From Rugalucina vietnamica (Eukaryota > Mollusca > Bivalvia > Lucinida > Lucinidae): 64,000 nt of DNA. Numbering within the stretch: the first letter of the stretch is position 1; each line of letters begins with the position of its first letter. Shown here piece by piece: positions 51,836-63,397 of this stretch. The DNA lies in the NCBI GenBank assembly GCA_964017185.1, contig OZ024874.1, positions 12,457,957 through 12,521,956 on the forward strand, in the 5' to 3' direction. The notes beneath the pieces are model-generated. The model saw only the letters and a program-made list of their open reading frames with translations. It searched no databases and was not told the origin of the DNA. A program made the position numbers and the translations under genes.

Positions 51836-52709
51836 GAGCAGCACTACAGACAGACCTTGACAGACTTACAGTGTGGGAGAACCGATGGGACATGGAGTTC
51901 AACCCCTCTAAGTGCCAGGTTGTACGGGTGACAACTTCCAAGAGTGAAATAATTAACACAGTGTATACGTTACATGGTCAGGACCTGGAGGTTGTCACAA
52001 GAGCAAAGTACTTGGGTGTTGATATCTCCAGTGTCCTGTCCTGGAAGTCCCACATAGACATCCGCCGAAACATTAAGACAAAAATCAAAAATCAAAAGGT
52101 GAGAGAAACGGCTTACAGCACTCTTGTCCGTCCCTAGTTGGAGTACTCAGCCCCCATTTGGGACCCCTACACAAGAGAAAAGACACCCCAACTGGAAAAA
52201 AAGTCCAAAGACGAGCTGCACGTTGGACCATGACACAGGGTCCAGTGTACCAGCTAGGCTGGAGAACCCTAGAGCAAAGACGAGCAGATGTACGTCTATG
52301 TCTCTTCTATAAGATAGTTTACGGACTTGACGCCGTGCCCCTTCCTAGAATATGTCCAAAGCACGCATCGTGTATCCAGTTACTGCCATTCAATGACCTT
52401 CCGCCATATTTAAACAAGTCAGAACTACAACAAGTACTCCTTTTTTCCCTGGTCATAGTTCAGGGGAATGCAATACTTCAAGGTCGCAGTGAGCAAACTT
52501 CAACACATCAAACCTTAGACCCAAACAAACGTTTTTGTTTTTAACCAGATTTTAATCTCCTCTTCTCTATTTTTAACCTATCATCTTTTATCCCCTTCAC
52601 TATCATGCTTTTATCATTATCTTTTTTCAGCTAACCAAGCTCGACAGCGCTCACCTGCCTAGAATGTCCGCAAGGGCGTATGGCAGTATATATAGATAGA
52701 TAGATAGCC
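51836..52709 (+). mobile_element. LINE (non-LTR) 3' fragment, frameshifted
   Basis: Encodes the post-catalytic part of a non-LTR reverse transcriptase: LTVWENRWDMEFNPSKCQVV, RAKYLGVDISSVLSWKSHI, STLVRP|LEYSAPIWDPYT, then frameshifts to KVQRRAARWTM, RRADVRLCLFYKIVYGL and FKVAVSKLQHIKP. 5'-truncated at 51836, in-frame stop at 52136, and a (ATAG)n 3' tail at about 52688-52709. Jockey/CR1-like by resemblance; exact clade unsure. Confidence 0.82.
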
Positions 52710-52783
52710 TCCATGGTAGGGGGAATGAAAGTTTGTTCAAGGGATCTTGGTCACAAGACCAAGATGGACGTCACGCCCATATA

Positions 52784-54357
52784 CAGGTGCGTTCACTTAT
52801 TAATATACCCCTGCGATATTCAGAAATAAATTGACAACTTTTCTTGTTTTTGAACAATCGTCACTGGCAAGTACTAGACAACTGGATGAATTTGTTTATA
52901 TAATATGTTAAGTATGTCTATAAATATTTATTCTGTATATAAAATTTCCAGATCTTGTGATGCTGTATGGCTAAATTGATTACATTACATATGGAGCCAA
53001 ATTTTTAACAAAAATTTCGCTGATATTCTAGTTTCAGAGATTCCACAAGGAACCATGCTTAATGGTTTGTAATTTTATTTTTAAATTATGTAAGAATAGC
53101 CAATTTTGTACTATGGCTGAAAATGTGGTGTCTTTATGAGCACTATTTACAGAGTTATACCCTGATTTTCATTTATTGTACATTTTAGAATTTCGTAGTA
53201 AAACAGTTCTTGCAATATAAAACTAAGCATGTCTGACTCAGTGTTATTTTGCAAGAAAACTAATATTCTACCAGGACGGTTTTACTAACAAAGCTTGCTA
53301 GTGGGTTCATTTATGAGGTAAGCATGCCTTAAATCACTGTGGAGTCACCTTTGGCTTTGTATTCTGCCAAAACGTGGATTGACATTTCATTATACAATTC
53401 ATGGTTTGTTTTTCGGCACAGAATACCATAGGGGACAGGGACTTTCACAGAGAAACTGTCATAGTCAGGCTATCTCTCACTGCTCATATTCATGATATTT
53501 AAATCCTCTTGTTTAGGCATAAAATCAAGGAAATCACCAGGACATTAAAAGACAGACGTTCCTCTAACATCAATAATAGGGATGACTTACAAAGAACATT
53601 TGCTTTGCATAAATACTATTTGACATCCTTTATTGACATGTTAATTTCCGTGACTTAATCGCTATAGAAGAGGTTTGGAATATCACGAAGAGGAGTCCAA
53701 CAATAAACTTTGCCCACTTAGCCCCTCGGTGCGAAGGAAACAATCATGAATTGTATGATGAAATGCCAACCCACGTTTTGGCAGAATAAAAAAGTCATGG
53801 GTGACTCCATAGTGCTTTAAGACATGCTTACCTTATGAAGGAACCCACTGGCAAGCTCTAATCGAATAACCGCCTTAGTAGAATATTTGTTTTCTCGCAA
53901 AATAACACTGAAATGCTTAGTTTTATATTGTAACAACCGCTTTATCATGAAATTCTAAAATGTACAATAAATCAGGGTATAACTCTGTAAATAATGCAAA
54001 TAAAGACACAAAATTTTCAGCCGTAGTACAAATATGGCTATTCTTTTATAATTTACAAACAAAATTACAAACCATAAACCATAGTTCCTTGTGGAATCTT
54101 TGAAACTCGAATATCAACGAAATTTTTGTTAAAAATTTGGCTCCATATGTTATGTTATCAGTTTAGGAATACAACATCACAAGATCTGGAAGTTTTATAA
54201 ACAGAGTAAATATTTATAGACATACTTAACATATTATATAAGCAAATTCATCCAGTTGTCTATTACTTGCCAGTGACGATTGTTCAAAAACAAGAAAAGT
54301 TGTCAATTTATTTCTGAATATCGCAGGGGTATATTTTAAAATAAGTGAACGCACCTG
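52784..54357. mobile_element. 1.57-kb element with ~610-bp TIRs, TA duplication
   Basis: CAGGTGCGTTCACTTATT at 52784 is inverted at 54340-54357, and the arms stay inverted copies inward to about 53395/53745 (shared words ATATACCCCTGCGATATTC, GACGATTGTTCAAAAACAAG in inverse, CACGTTTTGGCAGAAT). TA flanks both ends. Removing it restores CCCATATACTGGTAAAAACC of the host GCTCACC repeat. The centre carries no transposase that I recognise. Confidence 0.85.
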
Positions 54358-55336
54358 TACTGGTAAAAACCCTTCAAAATATTTCTTCTCTAGAACCGGT
54401 GGGTCGAATTTCCTCGCAACTTGCAATGTAGCATTGGAGACTCCAGCCCCTTATAATTTGCTAAAATGATGACCCTGGGATGACCTTGACCTATTTTGCG
54501 GCAAGGTCAATTTTGGAAACATATGCTTTTACATGGACAAAGGCGTAAACAATCGATATTTTAGAAACCATTGCAGCCTGAGGCTCGAAAGTTGCTGAAG
54601 GTATGTAATTAATTAAGGTCAAGGTCATGACACAACGTCATTGAAATATCATAATTAAGTCACAATTTCAAAGATCTTCTTCTCTGAAACCGCTTGGCTG
54701 ATCAAGTTGAAATGTTATGTGGATCCTTCATGGGTAGTGGCTCTGAAATGGCCACAATGTCCATACATGGTAAAAACTCTTCAAAAATCTTCTTCTCAAG
54801 AACCGGTGGGCTGATTTCCACGAAACTTGGTATGTAGTATCGAGGACTCCCGCCTATCATAACTTGCTAAAATGATGACCCTGGGATGACCATGATCTAT
54901 TTTACGGTAAGATTTATTTTAGAAACATATGCTTTTACATTGGAAAAGACGAATACAATGGATATTTTGGAAACTATTGCACCCTGAGACTTAAGTCAAG
55001 GTCATGACCCAAGGTCATTGAAATGTCAAAATTAAGTCACAATTTCAAAGACCTTCTTCTCTACAACCGCTTAGCTGATCGAGTTGAAATATTATGTGGA
55101 TCCTCCTTGGGTAGTGTCATTGAAATTGTGTTCACGATGTTTTGGTCACATGACCAAGATGGCCGCCATGATCATATATGGCAAAAACCCTTCAAAAATC
55201 TTATTTTCCAGAACCGTTGGCCCGATTTCTATGAAACTTGGTATGTAGTATTTGGTACTCCAGCCCATCGTAGTTTGATCAAATGATGACCCTGGGATGA
55301 CCTTGACCTATTTTACGGCAGGGTCAATTTTGGAAA
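54358..55336 (+). repeat. GCTCACC dispersed repeat, continuation
   Basis: Two to three degenerate tandem units: GATGACCCTGGGATGACC at about 54470, 54873 and 55284; AAAACCCTTCAAAAATCTT; CTGAAACCGCTTGGCTGATC. Continues the copy that starts at 51676. Confidence 0.75.
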
Positions 55337-56612
55337 TATAGGTATGGTCAATCTTTATCCACCTGAACTTCAGTTGAACAAAGCCAATATCTAAGATACC
55401 GAAGCCCCCTTTTTAGATCTACATCTTTCTGTTGCAAATGGATTTGTTTCTTCTAAAATTTATGATAAGCGCTATGACTTTGATTTTGATATAGTAAATT
55501 TTCTATTTTTGGATGGTGACGTTCCTCGTCGTGCTTCTTATGGTGTAAACATTTCGCAACTTATTAGGTTTGCTAGAGTCTGCAATCATGTTACAGACTT
55601 CAACGCTCGAAAAAAATGTTTAACGGCAAAACTTCTCCAACAGGGCTATCGGTATCATAAACTTCGAAAAACCTTTTCTAAATTTTATCGAAGACACTAT
55701 GAATTGATTTCCAAATATAATGTTGGATTCAAGACGCTTTTAAGTGAGGGCCTTTCGGAACCTGAATTTTATGGTGACTTAGTTTACAAATTTAAGAAAC
55801 TTATAGGAATTAATAATTTTCCTTTTCAGTTCAGAAAAATCATAACACGTTACAGACGTATAGGTTATAACTTGAATGTTATGCGACAGTCTGCATGCTT
55901 AGTTTTTAACCAAATCATGGTTGATAACTATACTGCCTTCTTTAATTGCACGCCGGTGGGTCGGGCGTCAGACTCTATGATGGCCCCGCCTTAAAGCTAT
56001 TCATTTTAGTTGGTTGTGGCCGGAGCTTCTTTTCTGTTGCTTGGCCCACCGGGGTCCAACTGGTGTTTTTCTTTTGCTCCGGAGTTAGTAGGTTATTCGG
56101 CGCCCAGGGATCTCCATCGTCGGGCAGCTTACTCAATCTGTGAGTCCTTGTTTTTGATTCATCAGGATGTTCATCATGATATATTTGTTTGTTCTTGATG
56201 ATTCATTGACTAGTTAGAGATTCACCACGAGGTCCGAAGAACTAACTAAATGTTATGAACCACTGCAGAAGCTGATGGTGAGGTTATGGCCATGTAAAAC
56301 CGGTTTAAGCCCGCCAGTAACTTTGTGTTACTGATCGTTCCAAGGCGATACTTCTGTGGTGGTTGTTTTTGTTTTATGTCTCGGTGTTTAAATTTTTTGT
56401 GCTGTTGGCGCCTTATGTATGTTTTCATATTTTCAGTTAAGTAAAGGTAACTGAGTGGCCACCTATTGGGAAAATAGCTGCTCATTCGGCTTGCGATATG
56501 TTTCATGGTATAAGTACCTGATTGTTAATTTGGTTTTTTCCCACCTCGGATTTTGGAGTGGGAATCTTTTTCTGATTGCGCCTTTTCCTGAACTTTGCCT
56601 ACTTGTACCTTT
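55337..56612 (+). mobile_element. Longest retroelement copy: post-RT coding end plus 3' UTR
   Basis: The frame from about 55340 reads YPPELQLNKANI, a stop, then APFLDLHLSVANGFVSSKIY, DVPRRASYGVNISQLIRFAR, LLQQGYRYHKLRKTFSKFYR, PEFYGDLVYKFKKL, RQSACLVFNQIMVDNY and TPVGRASDSMMAPP, stopping near 55994. I recall this block directly downstream of the reverse-transcriptase domain in many mollusc and cnidarian predicted proteins. A ~600-bp 3' untranslated region follows and ends CTACTTGTACCTTTT. It is 5'-truncated inside a GCTCACC repeat. All other copies in the window are shorter. Confidence 0.8.
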
Positions 56613-57259
56613 TTACATGGGTAAAGGCGAGAACAATGGATATTTTGGAAACCATTGCAACCTGAGACTTCAATGTTGCTAGATACATGTACTGACAACT
56701 AACGGAGTCAATGAAGGTATGTTATTAATTATTGTCAAGGTTGTGGATTTCCACATTCATAGATTGTTCCAGACATGATCATCGATTATTAATGTGTAAA
56801 TATGCTTAATAAAGTCAATAGCCATTTGTCATTCATAGATGTTTTAGTATTTTTGCCAACAACATACTTATCATTGGTTCAAGATTAATATTTTGAATAC
56901 TATCTTGTGTGGTCATCTATGTGTCTTTAAAATGCGACGACCTTTAAACAATGCATAAACCAAATGATCAGGAGCTAAATGTATAAATATATATTCAGTA
57001 CCAATAATTGCAACAGTGTCTTGTAGATCTGGACTGCGCCGATGTAAATCGAAGTGAATTCTAAATGCTGACGTGGATGCCCTGGGCCTAAGAAACTTGA
57101 AGACAATAAAGAAATACGGGGAAGCCATACTAGCAATTAACGATAGAAAGATACAGCCAGAATGCTATAGAGTGATAATCAAACAAATTTGGATACTGGT
57201 CGCGAAATTATATATAAACGATAAAAGGTACAAACAATAAGATCGAGTAAAATCTAATC
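56613..57259 (+). promoter_or_regulatory. 5' flank of the 57260 gene with TATA box
   Basis: AT-rich DNA. TATATAAA at 57211-57218 lies about 42 bases before the ATG, a typical TATA distance if transcription starts near 57241 with a very short leader. Nothing else recognised. Confidence 0.45.
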
Positions 57260-58936
57260 ATGGCTGCAGATGCAGCAGCAACTCGTTCTGTGTTCAGGAA
57301 ATTGGTAACGAACGAGCCAGTGGAAGGCTTTGACTACGTAAATACCAAATTTTCTTTCCGGACGCTTTATAAGATATCTAAATACACGTATCGTTGTTGT
57401 TCATGTGGTTTCGAGCACGAATATCTGGAATATATCGGACATGATGGTGAAATAAATGAAGAAATGTATGAAAAGATAGTTAACAGTATCATTTTTGGAC
57501 AGTGTCCTCATGTTAATGAAGGCAGTGATGATGATGACACTGCAGAAACGGGAATATACGCTATCGCCATTGCTTTAGCATTAGGAACTGAAACTTTGTG
57601 GGACAAAACTGATGTTAAAGACAAATGTCGCAGTACTTTGTTCAAAGTGGATCCATTCATGCTTGCTATAAAAAAGAATTTTGCTTCGCTGCCATTATCT
57701 ATTACAGAATATCACCACGCTTCCGAAATGCGAGCAATTGATGCACAAAGGTGTACAACAAATATCGACAAAATTTTCCTTTACTTTTTACGTGATGCTC
57801 TACAACTGTGCATTCAAAACAAAAATGAACAGCTTCTCGAAGAAATGCCAATATACGATACGGTATCACGGGCGTCATTAAGAGATGCATTTCAGAGTCG
57901 GAATGAAGGTGTGGTCGATGCTATGATGCGGAAAATTAACTTGACCAAGAAGGAATGGAATTCATCCGAATTATGCCGATTGTCCATCATATATGACCGA
58001 CCAGACATACTGCAGCAACTTGAATATATTAGTCATTTTGAACACATATTGACAACCTACTGCAAAGTGTTGGAAAGACCAAAAAGTAAAGATGTCATAT
58101 CAAAAAACAAACATGGTGAAACCCAAACAGCGCTTTCAGAAATAGTTGTCAATAAACTTACGCTGCTTCGTGAATTTTATGACGACGTGAACATACGAGA
58201 TGAAATTTTACTTTCTCTAGAGCGTATAAAACTGAAGAAGTCAACCGGATTCAATATAGAGGACTTTCTTCAGTTCTACTCAAAACGTATCCCTTACAAT
58301 AAACGGATAAACAGCACCGCTTATAAAGTAATTCTAGACGCTGCCGCTGACATTTTTGACATAGCGCAGAATGACGTTTTACACCTAGACACCCTATTAC
58401 AGAAAGCGTTTCCTAATCCAGGCCAGTTTCGACAAGTTATGGAGATCCTTCTGTTTGAAAATCCGGATTTTGATAGGAACACGTCATTGTTTAAAAACTG
58501 TCTAGAAGTCGATAAAAGACTAGAAGATACGGCGTTCATGTCTGATTTTGCACATCATACATCACTGATCATGGACTGCAGGCCACATGCAATATTCAAC
58601 CACGAGAACGCCCATGAATTCGCTCTCAATTTCACAGCACCACTTCTCATTGAATGTGGTTGTCCGTTTTCAATGAAGGATTATACAGCATTCATGAAAC
58701 GCTATATGCCCATATACGGAGACCGTGCACTTCCAGAAGCAGAGAAACAGTATATATGTCAAATCAATTTTTCTCTCAAGTCCTTGGCTGGTATATGTCG
58801 TGACGTGCTACGACGTCATTTCAAAGGGTCACAGATACATAGATTTGTCAAGTACATCAACATTCCTTCAAAACTTAAAGACTTTATTCTGCTCAGGGAT
58901 ATTTTGAGATATATTTCTGATGATTTGTACTCCTGA
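57260..58936 (+). CDS. Intronless ankyrin-like protein with C-terminal SOCS box (ASB-like), 558 aa
   Basis: Paralogue of 2292-3983, with strong similarity over the whole length. It starts MAADAAATRSVFRKLV. The Cys/His cluster YRCCSCGFEHEYLEYIGHDG (about residues 43-62) plus GQCPHVN is retained. Ankyrin-like helices follow (TGIYAIAIALALGT, LSIIYDRPDILQ, APLLIECGCP). The C-terminal BC box SLAGICRDVLRRHF (508-521) and Cul5-like IPSKLKDFILL are intact, pointing to an Elongin-BC/Cullin-5 E3 substrate receptor. Compared with the first copy it lacks a few short segments around residues 240-290 and gains four residues (PIYG insertion) near 487. The single exon suggests a retrogene origin for the family. 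A dead third copy starts 20 bases downstream. Confidence 0.82.
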   Translation: MAADAAATRSVFRKLVTNEPVEGFDYVNTKFSFRTLYKISKYTYRCCSCGFEHEYLEYIGHDGEINEEMYEKIVNSIIFGQCPHVNEGSDDDDTAETGIYAIAIALALGTETLWDKTDVKDKCRSTLFKVDPFMLAIKKNFASLPLSITEYHHASEMRAIDAQRCTTNIDKIFLYFLRDALQLCIQNKNEQLLEEMPIYDTVSRASLRDAFQSRNEGVVDAMMRKINLTKKEWNSSELCRLSIIYDRPDILQQLEYISHFEHILTTYCKVLERPKSKDVISKNKHGETQTALSEIVVNKLTLLREFYDDVNIRDEILLSLERIKLKKSTGFNIEDFLQFYSKRIPYNKRINSTAYKVILDAAADIFDIAQNDVLHLDTLLQKAFPNPGQFRQVMEILLFENPDFDRNTSLFKNCLEVDKRLEDTAFMSDFAHHTSLIMDCRPHAIFNHENAHEFALNFTAPLLIECGCPFSMKDYTAFMKRYMPIYGDRALPEAEKQYICQINFSLKSLAGICRDVLRRHFKGSQIHRFVKYINIPSKLKDFILLRDILRYISDDLYS

Positions 58937-58956
58937 TATTTCAGACTGAATTCACA

Positions 58957-59215
58957 TGAATGTTGCCGAATGTCTATTATATATGACCAACCAGACATAT
59001 TGCAGATACATCTCGGCCGTCTCAGCTGCTCAACTTTCCTCGCCGTGCTGAAAATCTTAAGCGCATACTGACAACCTACAGTAAGGCGTTGGAGCGGCCT
59101 TGATGTCATATCAAAATTTAACATTCATGTGGAAAAATAAACATCGCTTTCAAACTTAGTTGTCAACATGCAAGATACGAGATGAAATTTTATCCTCTCT
59201 CAGTCTTATCAATAA
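58957..59215 (+). pseudogene. ASB-like pseudogene, middle piece
   Basis: DNA matches about 57953-58235 of the neighbouring gene: GAATTCACATGAATGTTGCC, ATATATGACCAACCAGACAT, GACAACCTACAGTAAG, GATGTCATATCAAAA and ACGAGATGAAATTTTA. Stops and frameshifts throughout. The first half of the gene is absent. Confidence 0.78.
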
Positions 59216-59645
59216 AAGCTGTCGCAGGAAGGCGTAGCTCGTCTGACTTGTGCTTTGTCACTTAATCTATTAAAATCTAGGACCTTGACCGCTAGGTCAC
59301 AAATATGGGTCATAGTGGTACAGCTTTAAACTTCAGACAAATGTCTACCAACATGCAAAATATCAATTGGATCTATTATCATATTCAAAAGATATCAACT
59401 TAATAAAGCGTTTACAAAAACATTTAACATAACATTTCCAAGTCCGTGACCTTGTCCTCAAGGTCACGTTAACAATAATATCTGTCAACTAGATCCATCC
59501 ATATGTTCAAGCAATATACAATTCTAAATTTAAGCAAAAACATTAACATAAAATTTCAAAGTCTGTGACCTTGACCTCAATGTCATTCAGGTGGGTCATG
59601 ATGGTACAGCAAAACACTTCAGACCAATATCTACCAACATGCAAA
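59216..59645 (+). repeat. GACCTTGACC tandem repeat (GCTCACC-related)
   Basis: Three loose ~150-190-bp units with GACCTTGACC/GTCCTCAAGGTCAC, GGTACAGC and TACCAACATGCAAAA. It resumes after the retroelement at about 60512-60610, so the retroelement inserted into it. Confidence 0.6.
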
Positions 59646-60511
59646 AAGGTACAAGTAGGCAACGCTCAGCAAAAGGCGCAATCCCTCTCCGAAAACCGAG
59701 GTGGGAAAAAACTAAATTAACAATCAGGCACTTATACCATGAAAACAAATCGTAAGCCGAATGAGCAGCTACTTTCCCATAAGGTGGCCACTCAGTTACC
59801 TAAACTTAACTTAAAATATCAAAACATACATAGGGCGCAAACAGCACAAAATTTTAACACCAAGACATGAAACAAAAAGAACCACCACAGAAGTATCGCC
59901 TTGGAACGATCAATAATATAAATTTTACAGGTACCTAACCTCATCCTCAGCTTCTGCAGTGGTTAAAAACATTTAGTTAGTTGTTCATTCCTCGTGATGA
60001 ATGTCTAACTAGTCAATGAATCATCAAGGACAAACAAATAATTCATGATAACCGCTATGATGATTCAAAAACGAGGACTCACAGATTGAGTAAGCTGTCC
60101 GACGATGGAGATCCCTGGGCGCCAAATAACTTACTAACTCCGGAGCAAAAGAAAAACACCAGTTGAACCCCGGTGGACCAAGCAACAGACAAGAAGCTCC
60201 GGCCCCAACCAACTAAAATGAATAGCTTTAAGTAGGGACCATCATAGAGTGTGACGCCCGACCCACCGGCGTGCAATTAAAGAAGGCAGCATAGTTATCA
60301 ACCATGATTGGGTTAAAAACTTAGCATGCAGAATTTCTTATAACATTTTAATTATATCCAATATGTCTGTAACGTGTTATGATTTTTCTGAACCGAAAAG
60401 AAAAATCATTCCTTCCTATAAGTTTCTAAAATTTGTAAAGGAAGTCACAATAAAATTCTGGTTCCGAAAGGCCCTCGCGTAAAAGGGCCTTTAGCCCAAC
60501 ATTAAATTTCC
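59646..60511 (-). mobile_element. Retroelement 3' fragment, minus
   Basis: AAGGTACAAGTAGGCAACGC start, full 3' untranslated region, coding end up to YNVGLKALLREGLSEPEFYC on the minus strand. 5'-truncated at about 60511. Confidence 0.85.
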
Positions 60512-60691
60512 AAGTCTGTGACTCTGACCTCACCTTTGACGGACTGAGTGCAATAGCTCTTCCTGTACTTTCGTACAGGTGAGCACTTTCGTACAGGTGA
60601 GCTAAAAAGGACAATCCGATTGGGTTCAAGAGAGGGGATTTTCTCCATTGCTTTTTCAAACCTTCATGATTACGATAAAGGGATCAACACC

Positions 60692-60938
60692 TGGACCCAG
60701 TTGTTCAAAGCATCGTTAGCTTAACGATATCGTTAAGACATAAATTTGTTAAGCAAATATCAGCTAAAGTAACAAATACACTGTTATTTTTTGTTGAAAA
60801 AATGTGAGAATCCTTTGCAGTGCAAAGGATTCTCACATTTTTTTCAACAAAAAATAACAGTGTATTTGCAATATTCATGTTTGAAATTTTAACGAAACGT
60901 TAACTAACGACGTCGTTAGTTTTGAACAACTGGGCCCA
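60692..60938. mobile_element. MITE with 95-bp perfect central hairpin
   Basis: TIRs GACCCAGTTGTTCAAA / TTTGAACAACTGGGCCC. The centre is a hairpin whose arms run 60773-60819 and 60821-60868 (CAAATACACTGTTATTTTTT / AAAAAATAACAGTGTATTTG), nearly perfect. Sits immediately before the last piece of the ASB-like pseudogene. Confidence 0.8.
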
Positions 60939-60944
60939 GAGCTT

Positions 60945-61555
60945 TCTAAGTAATTCTAGACGCAGCCTTTGACCCTTTTGACTTTCCATCCGATGATATT
61001 TCGAATCTAAACGCCTTGTTAGAGCATTTTGTGTTCCTTTGTTTCCGGGCTTTTGTCAAGTTATGGAGGCCCTTCTTTACCAAAATCCTGATTTTGAGAG
61101 GAAAACGACAGTGTTTAAGAAGTGTCTAGAAGTTGATCATGGTCTAGAAAATAGTCCTAAAATACAAGATTCGGGAGTGACTATGGGCTGCATACATCAT
61201 GGATCATGGACTGCAGGCAGCATTCAATGTTCATCCACGATGGCGACCAGGATTTCGCTCTCAATTTCACTGCACCACTTCTTATTGAATGTGGTTGTCC
61301 GTTTTCGCTGTATACGGAGACAGCACACTTAAAATATAAAAAAGAAGAAGGAAAAGCAGAAAAAGTATATATGCCAAATCAATTTTTTTCACAAGTCCTT
61401 GGTTGGCATTTGCCATGACGTGTTGCGACGTCATTTTAAAGGGTCACAGATACATATTTGTCAAGCAGATCAACATTCCTTTTAAAATTAAAGACTTTAT
61501 ACTGCTCAAGAATATTAAGAAGTATATTGCTGCTGATATTTCATACGTCTTCTAA
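60945..61555 (+). pseudogene. ASB-like pseudogene, C-terminal piece
   Basis: Matches 58317-58935 of the neighbour: GTAATTCTAGACGCAGCC, TTATGGAGGCCCTTCTTTAC, AGAAGTTGATCATGGTCTAG, TCACTGCACCACTTCTTATT, then the frameshifted BC box (TCCTTGGTTGGCATTTGCCA) and ATTAAAGACTTTATACTGCT. Frameshifts at several points leave only pieces such as MEALLYQNPDFERKTTVFKK. With 58957-59215 it makes one broken gene. Confidence 0.82.
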
Positions 61556-61794
61556 ATCAACTCACGCACGTGCTTTTATATTGAATTATGAAATAAAATG
61601 CAGTGTGAACTGGTTCGATAAACATGAAGTTTTCTCTACGAACCATGTACGATAAGGGTTGATTGGTGCACCTTTGTATAGAATTGCTATGTAGATTGTT
61701 TTTTCATTGTATCGCATTGTTTTACAATTGTAGACATCGATTAACATTATGATAACAGTTACTGTTTTGCCAGGTAGGACCCATTTCAGAATGT

Positions 61795-61975
61795 ATCTTT
61801 GGGTAATTGAGTTGCTGCCTATTGGGAAATAGCAGCTCACTCGGCTTACGATATGTTCTCTTTGTATAAGTACCTCATTGTCAATTTAGTTTTTTTCCCA
61901 CCTCGGTTTTTGGAGTAGTGATTTCTTTCTGACAGCGCCATTTCCTGATCATTGCTTTCTTTTACCTTATTAATA
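61795..61975 (+). mobile_element. Retroelement 3' tail fragment
   Basis: GGGTAATTGAGTTGCTGCCT, CACTCGGCTTACGATATGTT, TCCCACCTCGGTTTTTGGAG and a degraded end TTTTACCTT. Confidence 0.75.
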
Positions 61976-62307
61976 CTGGTGCCATTAAAGCAGCATATCT
62001 GTTTTCTATCGCATTACAAAAGACGCCCATGCAATAGACAACTATTTTTCGTCTATATAAAAGTGATTTATTTTCTCACTTGAACTTATTTTAATAACAC
62101 TATGTATAGCATTGCTGAAAACATAGCGGACTAAGGGTATCCGTTACAACCCAGTCGGCACTTTTAAGGTATTTCAGCGTTACTGTTTAATCCATCCTTG
62201 TTTCTGCTACATCACAGTGTTTAAATAAGCAAGGCACCTTCTTTTAGAACCGTTGTTGTAAAATCACAGCAGGATAAGGATTGTGGCCATCGAATATCAT
62301 TACAAAA
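61976..62307. other. Non-coding stretch
   Basis: Nothing recognised. Confidence 0.3.
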
Positions 62308-62580
62308 ACATGCCCATACAATAAACAGAGATTTTTAAAGTTGTAAAAAAATGAAAATTTTCTAGAAATTTTTTTTTTATATTTTTCTTATTTTTGCTCA
62401 AAACATAGATTGTGGGTACACGTTAGAACCGCCTCGCCGAGGCGGTTCTAACGAGTACCCACAATCTTTGTTTTGGAGCAAAAATAAGAAAAATAGGTAT
62501 ACCCCTGCATGCCCCTGTTTTGCTATATAAAAGTGGGGTTAAAGGGGGTATACATTAAACGGACATGTTTTCGTGATGTA
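62308..62580. mobile_element. Hairpin MITE family C, complete, inverted relative to 25508
   Basis: TIRs CATTACAAAAACATGCCCAT and ACGGACATGTTTTCGTGATG. The central palindrome is intact (TTTTTGCTCAAAACATAGAT ... AGAACCGCCTCGCCGAGGCG ... GGAGCAAAAATAAG), then GTATACCCCTGCATGCCCCT. Confidence 0.85.
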
Positions 62581-63169
62581 CCGTCCAGTAATATCTGTAC
62601 TAGCCGTTCTATGGTCTTTCTGTTGTGTTTTATCTTGATTTTCTATTTTTATGCTGTTTACCTCTCTATTGTCACTTTCCGTATAAAATTGATGCTAGCC
62701 TGCGCCGGATGGCCACCTTGTTGAAAAAAGAGCTGGTCAACTTGCTCTTCGTGTTTGTTGTAACATGTTTGTGCTGTACTTTCTTTCCCGCCTGGTGTCT
62801 GGAATGGGAATTAAAATTTGATTGTACAATCTCCTAGCCTACTATACGTAACCCATTGATGATGTGACGGGATAGTCTCCCTTGGAAATATGCAAATTTC
62901 AAACTCGAGACTTTGTGAATCGAGTAAGTGTTGGGTATATAGCGCAGTAAACCACCCTTGGTGGATGAGCATGCTTTTTCACCGACGGGGTTTGCTGACT
63001 TTGTTGATACAACGGTACATGTATAAACATGTGTATATGTCAAAGGTACATGTAAGTGTGTTTGTATATAATTGTAAATAAACTATAGTGTAAACATGTA
63101 AATATGACTATAATGACCATATTTTGAATTCATAGACTTTCATCATCTTGATCCATTATTACAGAAGCG
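62581..63169. other. Non-coding, possible 5' UTR of the right-edge retroelement
   Basis: No domain-bearing frame. It may include the 5' untranslated region of the element that opens at 63387; the 5' boundary was not found. Confidence 0.3.
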
Positions 63170-63397
63170 ATGGAAAATATATGTACATTTATTTTGTGTG
63201 CACTGAATAAGTTTACGGAGTCTTATCATGAATTAGTTTTTTTTTATTTCTCAGTCATAATGTATAGTTTAGTTGTTTCTCTATATGCTCTATCCTCTCT
63301 CTATACTATCTGTGGACTCCTCGGTATCAATAGTTCAATCATCAAGTTTTATTTCTGCTTGAATGTGTTTTATGGCGTAAATCTCAATGGGAAATGA
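63170..63397 (+). CDS. 75-codon hydrophobic ORF overlapping the endonuclease ORF
   Basis: Rich in Phe/Leu/Tyr/Val with one strong hydrophobic stretch (ELVFFYFSVIMYSLVVSLYA). Its stop overlaps the next ATG by 11 bases, an arrangement that could allow coupled translation. It does not resemble an ORF1 RNA-binding protein and may be chance. Confidence 0.15.
   Translation: MENICTFILCALNKFTESYHELVFFYFSVIMYSLVVSLYALSSLYTICGLLGINSSIIKFYFCLNVFYGVNLNGK

Noticed and set aside
54226-54426. 66-codon minus frame
   Set aside because: Lies across the right TIR of the 52784-54357 element and its host repeat.
62509-62837. Two overlapping ~70-codon frames upstream of the endonuclease ORF
   Set aside because: They start in a MITE and show no domain; likely chance.
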